Source of the DNA: Kiritimatiellia bacterium
GTDB lineage: Bacteria > Verrucomicrobiota > Kiritimatiellia > RFP12 > UBA1067
Reading direction: 5' to 3'
Length of the DNA stretch: 36,352 bases
Assembly (NCBI GenBank): GCA_017405115.1
Contig: JAFRBA010000125.1
Span: forward strand, 1-36,352
The notes beneath the pieces were generated by a model. That model did no database searches and was not told the origin of the DNA. It saw only the letters and a program-made list of their open reading frames with translations. Position numbers and translations under genes: made by a program. Shown here piece after piece: positions 1-8,334 of this stretch (position 1 is the stretch's first letter; each line of letters begins with the position of its first letter).

Positions 1-141
1 ACAGAGGTCTGGACGGGCGACGCCCAGGCGAGGATGCTCGACGGCTCCGAGGCGAGGGGAGAGGCGAACCTCACCGACGCCAGGGAGCGCTGGGCGTTCG
101 TCGCGCCGTGGCAGTCCTCGTTCTCAACGCTCCGACCGGAG
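1..141. repeat. Terminal direct repeat, left copy (circular join)
   Basis: Positions 1-141 are identical to 36212-36352. A 141-base overlap is a typical maximum k-mer length in short-read assembly, so this is best read as the overlap of a circular contig rather than a biological terminal repeat. A coding frame runs through the join without interruption, which supports true circularity (circular molecule, circular permutation or joined cohesive ends). Confidence 0.95.
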
Positions 142-249
142 CACACAGTCATCGGGTACGGCGGGGTGCTCTACGACGTCTCCTCGATAGAGGACGTCGA
201 CGAGAAGGGGCTCTTCGCTTCGTTCGAGGCGGTGCGCCATGGGGAGTAG
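1..249 (+). CDS. Head closure / head-tail joining protein, C-terminal part (continues from 35846)
   Basis: This is the 3' part of a gene that starts at 35846 and crosses the circular join. The two parts are in the same frame (366 bases before the join plus 249 here), giving 204 residues in all. The C-terminal 82 residues contain WAFVAPWQSSF and a VIGYGGVLYDVSSI stretch, typical of small beta-rich connector proteins. The gene lies between the Gp6-like connector and the HK97 gp10-like protein, the usual place of the head-closure (stopper) protein that seals the portal channel. The stop at 247-249 overlaps the start of the next gene at 239. The role is inferred mainly from position; sequence recognition is moderate. 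Confidence 0.75.
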   Translation, partial: TEVWTGDAQARMLDGSEARGEANLTDARERWAFVAPWQSSFSTLRPEHTVIGYGGVLYDVSSIEDVDEKGLFASFEAVRHGE

Positions 250-610
250 GGGCGCCACGGTCGAGGTCGAGCAGCTCGGCAACGAGATCGCAGCGATCAT
301 CAGCGACTACGAGCACAAGCTCGTGCAGGCGTCGCGCAAGGACGTCATGGCAGCGGCCAGGGTCTCCCTGGAACAGCTCAAGACGTCATCTCCCAGACGG
401 ACCGGCATGTACGCGGGGAACTGGGCCATCAAGGGCCATGTGGACGTACTCGGCCAGACGGCCGTCGTCTACGAGAAGGCCCCGAGCTACAGGCTCACGC
501 ACCTGCTCGAGCACGGCCACGGGGGACCAGCGCCGGCACCGGCCTACCCGCACATCGGGGCGGCAGCCGAAGCGGGCGCTGCCGAACTGCAGAGGAGGAT
601 ACGTGGCTAG
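239..610 (+). CDS. HK97 gp10-like neck / tail-completion protein
   Basis: A 123-residue protein of the HK97-gp10 type. These small alpha/beta proteins act at the head-tail interface in siphoviruses. Visible hallmarks are a helical N-terminus (residues 8-50), the SPRRTGMYAGNW turn near 54-65, and the late YRLTHLLEHGHGG followed by PAYPHIGAAAEAG, which is the typical signature (LLE.GH....PHI..A). It starts with ATG inside the previous gene (11-base overlap) and overlaps the next gene by 8 bases, so translation is probably coupled across the neck genes. The family call is confident; the exact virion position is inferred. Confidence 0.82.
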   Translation: MGSRGATVEVEQLGNEIAAIISDYEHKLVQASRKDVMAAARVSLEQLKTSSPRRTGMYAGNWAIKGHVDVLGQTAVVYEKAPSYRLTHLLEHGHGGPAPAPAYPHIGAAAEAGAAELQRRIRG

Positions 611-929
611 AAGAGACGTCGTGGAAATCTTGTCGCAGGCGGGGCTTCCCGTCATCGACAGCTTCTACATGGACGGCGAGGAGCGGGTGTTCCCCGTCGT
701 CGCCTACATGGACGAGGGGAGCAACGTCTTCCCAGCAGACAACGGCGCCTACGCGGTCTTCGACCTGTGGAGCGCGGCGCTGTACATGCGCGACTTCGAC
801 GACTCGCTGGTCGAGTCCGTCTCCGCCGCCCTCCAAGACGGCGGCGTGACCGCCAGCAGGCAGGCCCCGTCGTACGACAGGGACGAGCAACTGTGGCGGC
901 AGCAGTGGACGTTCTCCCTCAAGCACTGA
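603..929 (+). CDS. Tail terminator-like minor tail protein
   Basis: A 108-residue protein starting at GTG 603, eight bases inside the end of the gp10-like gene. A longer open frame begins upstream, but its extra part only shadows the previous gene. The protein has the size, mixed alpha/beta character and location (between the gp10-like protein and the major tail protein) of siphovirus tail terminators, which cap the tail tube and fix its join to the head. Visible features are VARRDVVEIL at the start, a central VFPADNGAYAVFDLWSA, and a C-terminal LWRQQWTFSLKH strand. Sequence identity with a named family is not obvious by eye, so the function rests on size and gene order. Confidence 0.65.
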   Translation: MARRDVVEILSQAGLPVIDSFYMDGEERVFPVVAYMDEGSNVFPADNGAYAVFDLWSAALYMRDFDDSLVESVSAALQDGGVTASRQAPSYDRDEQLWRQQWTFSLKH

Positions 930-957
930 ACAACAAAAGAGCAAAGGAGGCCATGAC

Positions 958-1536
958 ATGGCTGACAGCAAGGTCAAGTTCGGCCTGTCCAAAGTGCACG
1001 TCGCGTTCCTCGAGAACGGGACGTACGGCACGCCCATCGCGGTGCCGGGTGCGGTGCACCTGACCACCGACCCCGACGTGGGCGACTACACTTTCTGGGC
1101 AGACAACAAGAAATACTTCGTCTACAAGAAGAAGAACGGGTACACGGGCAGCCTCGAGGTCGCCCTGTTCCCCGAAGCCGTCCGCGCGAAGATGCTGGGC
1201 GACTACATCGATTATCACGGCAACTACGTCGAGGACGCAGAGGGCAAGGCTTGCCCGTTCGCCCTGTTAGCGCAGATCGAGGGTGACGACGAGGCCCGTC
1301 GCGTCATCTGGTACGAAACGGTCGCGTCCACTCCCGGCTCAGACGACTCCACGAGCGAGGAGAACCCCGAGGTATCCACCGAGAGCGCCGACATCACCAT
1401 CGTGCCGCATACCTTCAGCGCCATCACGAAGGACATCGTCAAGATGGTCTGCCATGAGGGTGACACCGACTACGAGAACTTCTTCACGGCGGTCGTCACG
1501 CCAGGTGCCCCGACCACGACAACGACGGGGGCTTAG
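958..1536 (+). CDS. Major tail protein (tail tube) with Thr-rich C-terminal tail
   Basis: A 192-residue protein with a strong ribosome site (AAAGGAGG ending 8 bases before ATG 958). It belongs to the phi13-type major tail protein group that polymerises into the tail tube. It has a beta-rich body (GLSKVHVAFLENGTYGTP near the start, KKNGYTGSLEVALFP in the middle) and a late IVPHTFSAITKDIVKMVCH strand. It sits just before the tail chaperone and tape measure, the canonical order. The oddity is the end: PGAPTTTTTGA, a Thr-rich tail nearly identical to the end of the major capsid protein at 34344-35264, even down to the GCTTAGAGATGA junction with the next gene. Confidence 0.85.
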   Translation: MADSKVKFGLSKVHVAFLENGTYGTPIAVPGAVHLTTDPDVGDYTFWADNKKYFVYKKKNGYTGSLEVALFPEAVRAKMLGDYIDYHGNYVEDAEGKACPFALLAQIEGDDEARRVIWYETVASTPGSDDSTSEENPEVSTESADITIVPHTFSAITKDIVKMVCHEGDTDYENFFTAVVTPGAPTTTTTGA

Positions 1537-1538
1537 AG

Positions 1539-1925
1539 ATGAGGACGGTCGAGATCCTCGGCCGTCGGCTCGAACTGCAGGGGTCGCCGTACACGCTCCT
1601 CGTGTTCCGCGAGGAGTTCGGCGGCGACCTCTTCGCCCATCTCAACGACGTCGCGCGTTCCGAGACGGTGGACATCGAGGGGTACCTGCGCGTCATATGG
1701 GCCATGAACGCGACGGTCACGGACAAGGCTGGCTGCTATGCGGAATGGCTCCGCGCGTTCGATGCGGGGGAGTTCTCGATCGAGGAAGGCGTCGGCTGCG
1801 TGCCGGTGATGGACTCCGCCATAGCGGCGGAGATGTTTCGCGGACGCAAGACCGGAATCATCGCGCGTCTCAAGCGCCAGCTGTCGCGACTGCTGGGAAG
1901 CCTATCGGGGCGTCTTGGCGCTTAA
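1539..1925 (+). CDS. Tail assembly chaperone (gpG-like)
   Basis: A 128-residue protein between the major tail protein and the tape measure gene, where siphoviruses encode the gpG/gpGT pair that chaperones the tape measure protein. It starts at ATG 1539, two bases after the preceding stop. The sequence opens with a short beta region (MRTVEILGRRLELQG) and is then mainly helical. The zero frame stops with TAA at 1923-1925 after a basic tail (RLKRQLSRLLGSLSGRLGA), and another frame continues to 2076, as expected for a frameshifted gpGT product. Confidence 0.78.
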   Translation: MRTVEILGRRLELQGSPYTLLVFREEFGGDLFAHLNDVARSETVDIEGYLRVIWAMNATVTDKAGCYAEWLRAFDAGEFSIEEGVGCVPVMDSAIAAEMFRGRKTGIIARLKRQLSRLLGSLSGRLGA

Positions 1926-2076
1926 GCGCCTGGGCTTCTCGATGGAGGAGATCAGGCGCATGAGCATGGGCGCGTTCGTGGCGTACACGGACATAGCGCT
2001 CGGGCCAGACGGGCAATCCCGACCGGAAGCGGTGCGGGATGCGACGCAAGCAGACATAGACAGGCTGCTCGGATAG
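1825..2076 (+). CDS. Tail chaperone gpT-like extension, read by frameshift
   Basis: The frame one base ahead of the gpG-like gene is open from 1825 to the TAG at 2074-2076. It has no ribosome site or convincing start of its own. After the gpG stop it would add about 51 residues, including GFSMEEIRRMSMGAFVAYTD and a final ATQADIDRLLG, the conserved ending of gpT-like chaperone domains. Ribosomes must therefore shift +1 (or -2) between 1825 and 1923 to make gpGT. I see no single clear slippery site. A GGGG run at 1907-1910 and the CGCTTAAG around the stop are candidates. Confidence 0.65.
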   Translation, partial: RRRCFADARPESSRVSSASCRDCWEAYRGVLALKRLGFSMEEIRRMSMGAFVAYTDIALGPDGQSRPEAVRDATQADIDRLLG

Positions 2077-2100
2077 CCTGCAGACGCATTGGAGGTGGTT

Positions 2101-5100
2101 ATGGCCGACGTGTACAAGGGCCTGACCATCGAGTTCGGCGCGGACGCGACCGGTCTGTCGCGCGAGCTCAAGAAGATACGGAACGAGGGCAGGAGCGCCG
2201 AAAAGGAGCTCAAGAAGGTCGGCAAGGCCCTCAAATCCGACCCGGGCAACGCGGACGCGCTCGACCGCCAGCTAGAGAAGGCGAAACAGCGCGCCGAGGC
2301 GGCGCGGAAAGAGCTCGAGACACTCAACAAGGTCAAGGAGCAGTACGCCGGCACGGGCAAGATGACCGACGAGCAGTGGGACCATCTCGAGGGCGACATC
2401 ATCGCGGCCAAGGCCAAGGTCGAGGAGTACGAGCGCGCCGTGCGAGAGGCCGACGCGAAGGTCAAGGCCAGCAGGACATCGGTCAAGCAGCTCGGCGAGA
2501 AATGGCAGGACGTCGGCGGCAAGGTCGACAAGGCGCTGTCGGGCGTGCGCAAGGCTGGCGACCAGCTCACGCAGAAGGTGACCGTCCCGATGGTCGCCGC
2601 GGGCGGGGCGGCGGTGAAGGCCGCAGTCGACCTGGACACCGCGCTCACCGACGTGCGCAAGACGGTGGACGGCACAGAGGAGGACTACCAGAACCTCAAG
2701 AAAGCCGCTATGGAGTTCTCCGAGGTCAACGCGGTGAGCGCCACGGACATGCTGAGCATAGAGGCGCTCGGCGCGCAGCTCGGCTACACGCTCGACCTGC
2801 TGAGCAACGGCAAGAGCGAGATCCAGGAGTTCGGCGAGGTCGTGAGCGGTCTGGACATCGCGACCAACATGAGCGCCGAGCAGGCCGGCACCGAGCTCGC
2901 CCAGTTCTTCAACATCATGGACGAGGCCAAGGAGAACACCGAGCGGTTCGGGTCCACGATCGTAGGCTTGGGCAACAACCTGGCCACCACGGAATCGGAC
3001 ATCTCCGCGATGGCCATGAGGATAGCTGGCGCCGGCAAGTCGATAGGGCTGTCGAGCGCCGACGTGCTCGGCCTCGCGGGCGCGCTCACATCGCTGGGCA
3101 TCAGCGCGGAGGCAGGCGGCACGGCCATCTCGACGGTCATGAGCGAGATAGACAAGTCGGTCGCGCTCAACGACGAGAACCTCGCCACGTGGGCGAAGAC
3201 CGCCAGGATGTCTTCCGAGGAGTTCGCCGCGGCGTGGAAGGACAACGCCGTTGGAGCCCTCGACGCGGTTCTCAAGGGGATGGCCGCGGGTGTCGAGGAG
3301 GGCGGCAACCTCGCCGTCATGCTCGACGAGCTCGGGATATCCTCGCTGCGTCAGACCGACATGCTCAAGCGACTCGCGAACAACTCGGACATACTCACCG
3401 ACTCGGTGAGCCTGGCGAACCAGACGTGGGAAGAGAACACCGCGCTGTCCAACGAGGTCGCGAACCGCAACGACTCGCTCGCCGCGAAGTTCGAGATGCT
3501 GAAGAACCAGATAACGAACATCGCAGCGGAAGTCGGCGAGCCGCTGGCGGACGCGCTTCTCGACTGCCTGTCGGCGATGCAGCCGCTCGTCGACGCCATC
3601 AAGGAGGGCGCCGAGGCGTTCAACGAGATGGACGAGGGCCAGCAGCGCATGGTGATAGGCGCTGCGGCCGCTGTGGCCGCGCTCGGCCCGCTGCTCTCCG
3701 TCGTCGGGCGAGTCGGCGGCGCGATCACGAGCGTCGGCAACGCCATGAGCACTCTCGGCGACATCAGCGGCAAGCTCCAGTCGAGCAGCAGCAAGCTCGC
3801 CAGCTCCATAGGCGGCGTCGTGGGAAGCGGCAAGGCGGGGCTCGTCGCCCTGGCTGTCGCCGCTGCGGCTGCCGTCGCGGCGTTCGCGTACTCCGAGTGG
3901 AAGAAGTACCGGGAGCACATCGAGAAGGTCGACAAGGCCACCAACGGCCTCCTGGACGCGCAGAGGAAGGCCAAGGCGTCTTCCTCGCAGTTCGCATCGT
4001 CTGTCAAGACGTCGTTCGCCGACGTCAAGAAGGCGGTCGACGAGGTAACCGACGCGCAGGCGGAACTCGCAGACAAGTTCAGGGAGCAGTGGACCGAGCA
4101 GTACACGAACGAGGCGCAGCTCGACGGGTACATATCGACCATCGAGGAGCTCCGCGACAAGGAGAACCTGACCGCCTACGAGCAGGAGAGGCTCAAGTCC
4201 GCGGTCGAGGGGTACAACGAGGTCACTGGCCAGTCCGTCGCGATAACGGACGCCCAGAACGGCAAGCTGTCCGCGTCGTCCGATGAGCTGAAGAAGAACG
4301 CCGACGCGTGGAGGAACAACGCCGAGGCGCAGATATACGCCCAGCAGGCCAAAGCCGCCGTGGAGAAACGCATCAAGGCACAGGATGCCCTCAACGCGGT
4401 AGAGCGCGAGTACAACCAGGTCCTCGAGTGGAGGGACCAGGCAAAGCCGGGCAGCGACGCGTACAACGCCTACACGATGGAACTGGCGCGCCTCGAGGGC
4501 GCGTTGGAAGAGGCGAGGGGGGACCTCGACGCCATGAACGGCGCCGAGGAGGACCTCATCGCGAAGTCCGCCGCGGTCGGCGACGGCATGAGGGACTTCA
4601 TCGAGTCGATATCGGGCGTCTCGGACGCCTTGGACGGCACGGGCCTCGGCGTCGACGACCTCGCCGGGAGCCTCGCGAGACTCGGGTACTCGCAAGACGA
4701 GCTCTCGAAGCTCACGCCCGAGCAGTGGGGGAGCATAACCTCGGCCTACGACGGCTCCGCCGAATCGGTCTCGCGCGCCATGGCGAAGATGGCGGGCGTC
4801 ACGGACGCCGACTTCGACAGGATGTGGAAGTCATGCGACGGCGACGTCAACAAGATGAAGTCAAAGATCGCCGAGTGGAACAAGGTCAGGGCCGAGAACA
4901 AGTACCCGACCGTCAACGCCAGCGGCAACGTGATAGACGGCACGGCGGTCTCGAGGATAAACGAGTACCTGACAGAGGCCAAGAAGCTCAACAACTCGCA
5001 TTTCACGTCGACCATCGTCACGACGATGAAGACGGTAACGGAGAACGGGAACGCGGCGGGCGGTCTCACCGCCTCGGCCGTGCGTGACATACCGGCTAAC

Positions 5101-5400
5101 GCGGCCGGGGGTCTCACCGGCATCGCCACGCAACCGGTCCTCACGAACTACGGATGGGTCGGCGAGGACGGGGCGGAGGCCCTCGTGCGCTGGGCGCACG
5201 GAACCGCGATAGTGCCGCTGACCAACCGGCAGTACGTAAGGCCCTTCGCGCAGGCCGTCGCGAGCGAGATGGGCGTCGGCGGCAACGTCACCAACGTCTA
5301 TCTGAATGACGTGGCTGTTAACAGCAACCCGGCGATCATGGCGGCGACCGAGGAGTACCTCGGCGTTCTCGCGCGATACACGGCGATGGGAGGCAAGTAG
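2101..5400 (+). CDS. Tail tape measure protein (TP901-1 family)
   Basis: A 1,099-residue protein, the longest in the genome, matching its role as the ruler that sets tail length and is ejected with the DNA. I chose ATG 2101 because GGAGGTGG lies just before it; a TTG 12 bases upstream is in frame but less likely. Residues about 10-160 form long charged coiled coil. A TP901-1-like core follows, with TALTDVRKTVDGTEEDYQNL and ALGAQLGYTLDLL. Hydrophobic membrane-like segments are VIGAAAAVAALGPLLSVVG and ALAVAAAAAVAAFA. The C-terminus has Gly/Ala-rich turns (AAGGLTG, WVGEDGAEALVRWA) typical of tape measure ends. Confidence 0.93.
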   Translation: MADVYKGLTIEFGADATGLSRELKKIRNEGRSAEKELKKVGKALKSDPGNADALDRQLEKAKQRAEAARKELETLNKVKEQYAGTGKMTDEQWDHLEGDIIAAKAKVEEYERAVREADAKVKASRTSVKQLGEKWQDVGGKVDKALSGVRKAGDQLTQKVTVPMVAAGGAAVKAAVDLDTALTDVRKTVDGTEEDYQNLKKAAMEFSEVNAVSATDMLSIEALGAQLGYTLDLLSNGKSEIQEFGEVVSGLDIATNMSAEQAGTELAQFFNIMDEAKENTERFGSTIVGLGNNLATTESDISAMAMRIAGAGKSIGLSSADVLGLAGALTSLGISAEAGGTAISTVMSEIDKSVALNDENLATWAKTARMSSEEFAAAWKDNAVGALDAVLKGMAAGVEEGGNLAVMLDELGISSLRQTDMLKRLANNSDILTDSVSLANQTWEENTALSNEVANRNDSLAAKFEMLKNQITNIAAEVGEPLADALLDCLSAMQPLVDAIKEGAEAFNEMDEGQQRMVIGAAAAVAALGPLLSVVGRVGGAITSVGNAMSTLGDISGKLQSSSSKLASSIGGVVGSGKAGLVALAVAAAAAVAAFAYSEWKKYREHIEKVDKATNGLLDAQRKAKASSSQFASSVKTSFADVKKAVDEVTDAQAELADKFREQWTEQYTNEAQLDGYISTIEELRDKENLTAYEQERLKSAVEGYNEVTGQSVAITDAQNGKLSASSDELKKNADAWRNNAEAQIYAQQAKAAVEKRIKAQDALNAVEREYNQVLEWRDQAKPGSDAYNAYTMELARLEGALEEARGDLDAMNGAEEDLIAKSAAVGDGMRDFIESISGVSDALDGTGLGVDDLAGSLARLGYSQDELSKLTPEQWGSITSAYDGSAESVSRAMAKMAGVTDADFDRMWKSCDGDVNKMKSKIAEWNKVRAENKYPTVNASGNVIDGTAVSRINEYLTEAKKLNNSHFTSTIVTTMKTVTENGNAAGGLTASAVRDIPANAAGGLTGIATQPVLTNYGWVGEDGAEALVRWAHGTAIVPLTNRQYVRPFAQAVASEMGVGGNVTNVYLNDVAVNSNPAIMAATEEYLGVLARYTAMGGK

Positions 5401-5401
5401 C

Positions 5402-7096
5402 ATGGCATACGAGCTGAACACGAGCTACCAGACTCCGAGCAACATCTGCTGGCTCAAGAAGCTGGGCACGAAGCAGTACGACTACTCGATCGCAGATACG
5501 CAAATCGAGGTCAAGCCGACAGTAGCGCCGTTCAGGATCGCGTGGAAGAGCTATCACGGAAATTTTCAAGTGCAATACTGCATCAGGCGCAGGCAGGCGC
5601 CGTACGTATCGGCGCAGGCAGCAGGCACTACTACATACACCGACCCTGATACAGGCGAGACATACACGACCTCCGCATACGACGGCGAGGAAGTATGGGT
5701 ACCGTGGACAGGCAAGCTCGGCACGGGACATGCGTCCACTGGCTCAGAGGTTACATGGACAGATTCGGCAGGACGAACGTGGGGGCCGTGGCAGGGAAAC
5801 GCGCTCTCGTCGAGCAGTCCGCAACCTTCTCCGGTCGAACTGCTCACAGCGTCTCAAGTTGACGGCTGGCGCACGTATGAGCTCGATATGCCTTTTACAT
5901 ACGACCTCACTTACGGAGGGAACGTCGGAACTTACGACAGAAACGAATACCTTGTCCGTGTCAGGGCATTCAATGCAACGCAGAACAATCAGACGTACAA
6001 GTGGAACTACGGGACATGGGGAGAGGCTGTCCTCACAGTTGCATATATGCCTGTAGTGACAAGCATGCAGGGCGTCCGTCAAGCCGATGGTTCCGTTGAA
6101 GTCCACGTCGAGAGCAACTGGCAGCATCCAGTCAAGTTTGCTGCGGTAACACCGCTTAACAGCAATCTCGAAGTGATACAGCCCGATACATTTTTCACAG
6201 AGAACATTGATCCAGATGTAGATAATACCGGCATGGGCGATTACGTGTTCTCTGTTCCCGAACAGTATGCACCTGAAATACCGGACCCGAGCACAACACA
6301 ACCGAGTAATCAGATCTTGAGATTCTCGTACATGACGTTGTTCCCAGACGATTACGCATATAGCTGGGACGAGACATTTGCGTCGTTCACGCACGATGGC
6401 GGGCCGCTCGGCACACACATCGAGGTCCCCATCGTCGAGCACGCCGACTCGCAGACACCGGCCCAGCCGACGACGACGGTGGACATCGACGGGAACGTCA
6501 CCGTCTCTGGTGGCACATATGCCAACGTGCTGACACGAGTCCATTGGGTCGACGAGGACGGCAGGACGTATCTGAAGAACGTGGAGATGAAGCAGAGCGG
6601 CAGCAATTGGATCGGCAAGGTCGACTCGCCGCCAATCGGAGTGGACATCGCCGTGCGAACGACGGTGGTGGCATCCAACGGCGACTGGCGCACATCAAAG
6701 GCAAACCAGACTATAAAGAGCGATGCGTCGTTCATGCTCGACTGGAACGGCGAGCACTTCGAGATGCGCTACAACAGGAAATACGACGGAAGCATCGACC
6801 GCGAGGTCGAGTTCGTCGCAACCGACGGGCGCGACGTCGACGTGTCGAGACACGCGAGGGTGTCGCACGTCGAGTACACCGTCGAGGGCGACGTCATTAA
6901 CCCCGCGACGGGCTACGAGGCGGCCGACGCGTGGCGCAGTGACGTCAACAAGCTGCGCGCCCACCACGACTGGAACATGAGGATGAGCGGCGGCTTCAGC
7001 AGACGCGTCGCCATCACGAGCGTGTCCACCTCCGCAGAGTACCCGACCAACGACAAGTTCATGCACGTCAGCATCTCGATGAGGGAGGTGTCGTAG
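5402..7096 (+). CDS. Distal tail (Dit)-like / minor tail protein
   Basis: A 564-residue protein between the tape measure and the hub, where Gram-positive siphoviruses encode Dit, the ring joining tail tube and tip. It begins at ATG 5402 two bases after the tape measure stop. The C-terminal quarter (from FMLDWNGEHFEMRYN on) looks like a conserved beta-rich domain. The N-terminal and central part carries Tyr/Thr-rich beta segments. About 5520-6400 is visibly less G+C-rich than the rest, with ordinary AT-ending codons (for example AGAACATTGATCCAGATGTA), so the middle may be a swapped receptor- or carbohydrate-binding module. The Dit call rests on gene order; it could equally be a large evolved Dit or a minor tail protein. 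Confidence 0.6.
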   Translation: MAYELNTSYQTPSNICWLKKLGTKQYDYSIADTQIEVKPTVAPFRIAWKSYHGNFQVQYCIRRRQAPYVSAQAAGTTTYTDPDTGETYTTSAYDGEEVWVPWTGKLGTGHASTGSEVTWTDSAGRTWGPWQGNALSSSSPQPSPVELLTASQVDGWRTYELDMPFTYDLTYGGNVGTYDRNEYLVRVRAFNATQNNQTYKWNYGTWGEAVLTVAYMPVVTSMQGVRQADGSVEVHVESNWQHPVKFAAVTPLNSNLEVIQPDTFFTENIDPDVDNTGMGDYVFSVPEQYAPEIPDPSTTQPSNQILRFSYMTLFPDDYAYSWDETFASFTHDGGPLGTHIEVPIVEHADSQTPAQPTTTVDIDGNVTVSGGTYANVLTRVHWVDEDGRTYLKNVEMKQSGSNWIGKVDSPPIGVDIAVRTTVVASNGDWRTSKANQTIKSDASFMLDWNGEHFEMRYNRKYDGSIDREVEFVATDGRDVDVSRHARVSHVEYTVEGDVINPATGYEAADAWRSDVNKLRAHHDWNMRMSGGFSRRVAITSVSTSAEYPTNDKFMHVSISMREVS

Positions 7097-8334
7097 TGGA
7101 CTGGACGAAGTCCGGCATATACAACCGCTACGGCGTCGAGTTCGTCGACGTTCGCAACGTGGACAAGTCGCTGGGCTGGTTCACCGGCAAAGTCGTCGGC
7201 GGCACCATCACAGAGGACTACCGCAGCGAGTACCGCGTGTCGGCGTCGCTCGAGATCGACGGCGGCACGATACCCGTCAACAGGGCGGTGCGCATCTGGC
7301 ATGTCGCAGAACTCGATGGCGAGGAGTACCGCGAGGAGCTGGGGACGTTCTGGCCCGAACCTGCGGACATGTCCTACGACCACGGGCGCTACCACGGCAC
7401 CGTCGAGCTGCACTCGGCGATGAAGCGTCTCGGCACCGACCTTAGATGCGGCAACGGCAGCGTCGCGAAGGACAGCGTGCTCGTCGAGAAGTTCGCGCTC
7501 TACGTGAAGAACAGCGGCGGCGTGTCGAGGATCCTCACGGGCGTGTCGAAGACGAAGAAGCTCGCGAAAGACCATGCATGGGCGCATGGCGAGAGCGTGC
7601 TCACCGAATGCCAGCGTCTGGCCGACGCGCTCGGTGCGTGGATAGGCGTGGACACCCATGGGCGCGTCACGCTCGAGCCGTACGTGAACCCGTCGAAGCG
7701 CTCGAAGTCGTTCGACGTGCCGAAGGGCGCGTCGTCGATGACCGAAGTCGGGACGGTCGGTTACGAGCGGCAGGAAATCTACAACCGCTTCATCGCCTCC
7801 TACGAGAACTCCGTCAAGGTGCAGAAGGAGGTCGGCACGTACACGAGCAACGTCAAGTACACGGAGAACGTGTTCGCGAGCGACGGCAGGACGATAATCC
7901 ACCATCAAGGCGACCTGAAACATGCCAAGGGCGACACGAAGTACAAGACGCAGACCGTCAAGAAGTCGTACTTCGAGAAGCTCGACGTGCCGGAAACGCA
8001 TCAGTGGCACCACTCGAAGATAGGGCGCCTGTGCGTGTTCGACTGCGGCAGCCCGACGATTTCCGTCGAAGATGGGGAGACCGTCACGGAGTCGCAGGTC
8101 AAATCCGAGCTCGCCAAGATGCTCAAGACGGCGAGGACGGAACACGCCGACACGCACAAGGTGTGGAGCGCGACGATGCTCTACATGCCGAAGGTGAAGA
8201 TGGGGGCGGTCGGGACGTTCTATTACCAGGACAATCCAGACGCGGACCCGATACAGAAGAAGGTGTTCGTGTCGCAGCGCGAGATAACGCTCGACACGGC
8301 GATGAGAATGGAACTCACGTTGGAGGAGATATGA
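7096..8334 (+). CDS. Tail-associated baseplate hub-like protein
   Basis: A 412-residue protein with a GTG start sharing a base with the preceding stop (TAGTG). It follows the Dit-like gene and resembles the N-terminal hub part of Tal/gp27-like baseplate proteins: an early immunoglobulin-like or jelly-roll strand set (VEFVDVRNVDKSLGWFTGKVVGG), a VRIWHVAELDGEEYREELGTFWPEPADMS-type region, and DALGAWIGVDTHGRVTLEPYVNP in the middle. No protease or lysozyme motif is apparent, so this hub may lack the cell-wall enzyme seen in other phages. The downstream gene overlaps by four bases (ATGA). Confidence 0.65.
   Translation: MDWTKSGIYNRYGVEFVDVRNVDKSLGWFTGKVVGGTITEDYRSEYRVSASLEIDGGTIPVNRAVRIWHVAELDGEEYREELGTFWPEPADMSYDHGRYHGTVELHSAMKRLGTDLRCGNGSVAKDSVLVEKFALYVKNSGGVSRILTGVSKTKKLAKDHAWAHGESVLTECQRLADALGAWIGVDTHGRVTLEPYVNPSKRSKSFDVPKGASSMTEVGTVGYERQEIYNRFIASYENSVKVQKEVGTYTSNVKYTENVFASDGRTIIHHQGDLKHAKGDTKYKTQTVKKSYFEKLDVPETHQWHHSKIGRLCVFDCGSPTISVEDGETVTESQVKSELAKMLKTARTEHADTHKVWSATMLYMPKVKMGAVGTFYYQDNPDADPIQKKVFVSQREITLDTAMRMELTLEEI

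Noticed and set aside
2272..4695. Very long open frame on the minus strand inside the tape measure gene
   Set aside because: It is an antisense shadow typical of G+C-rich genes: no ribosome site, Arg/Leu/Val-rich low-complexity product, and the sense gene is clearly real.
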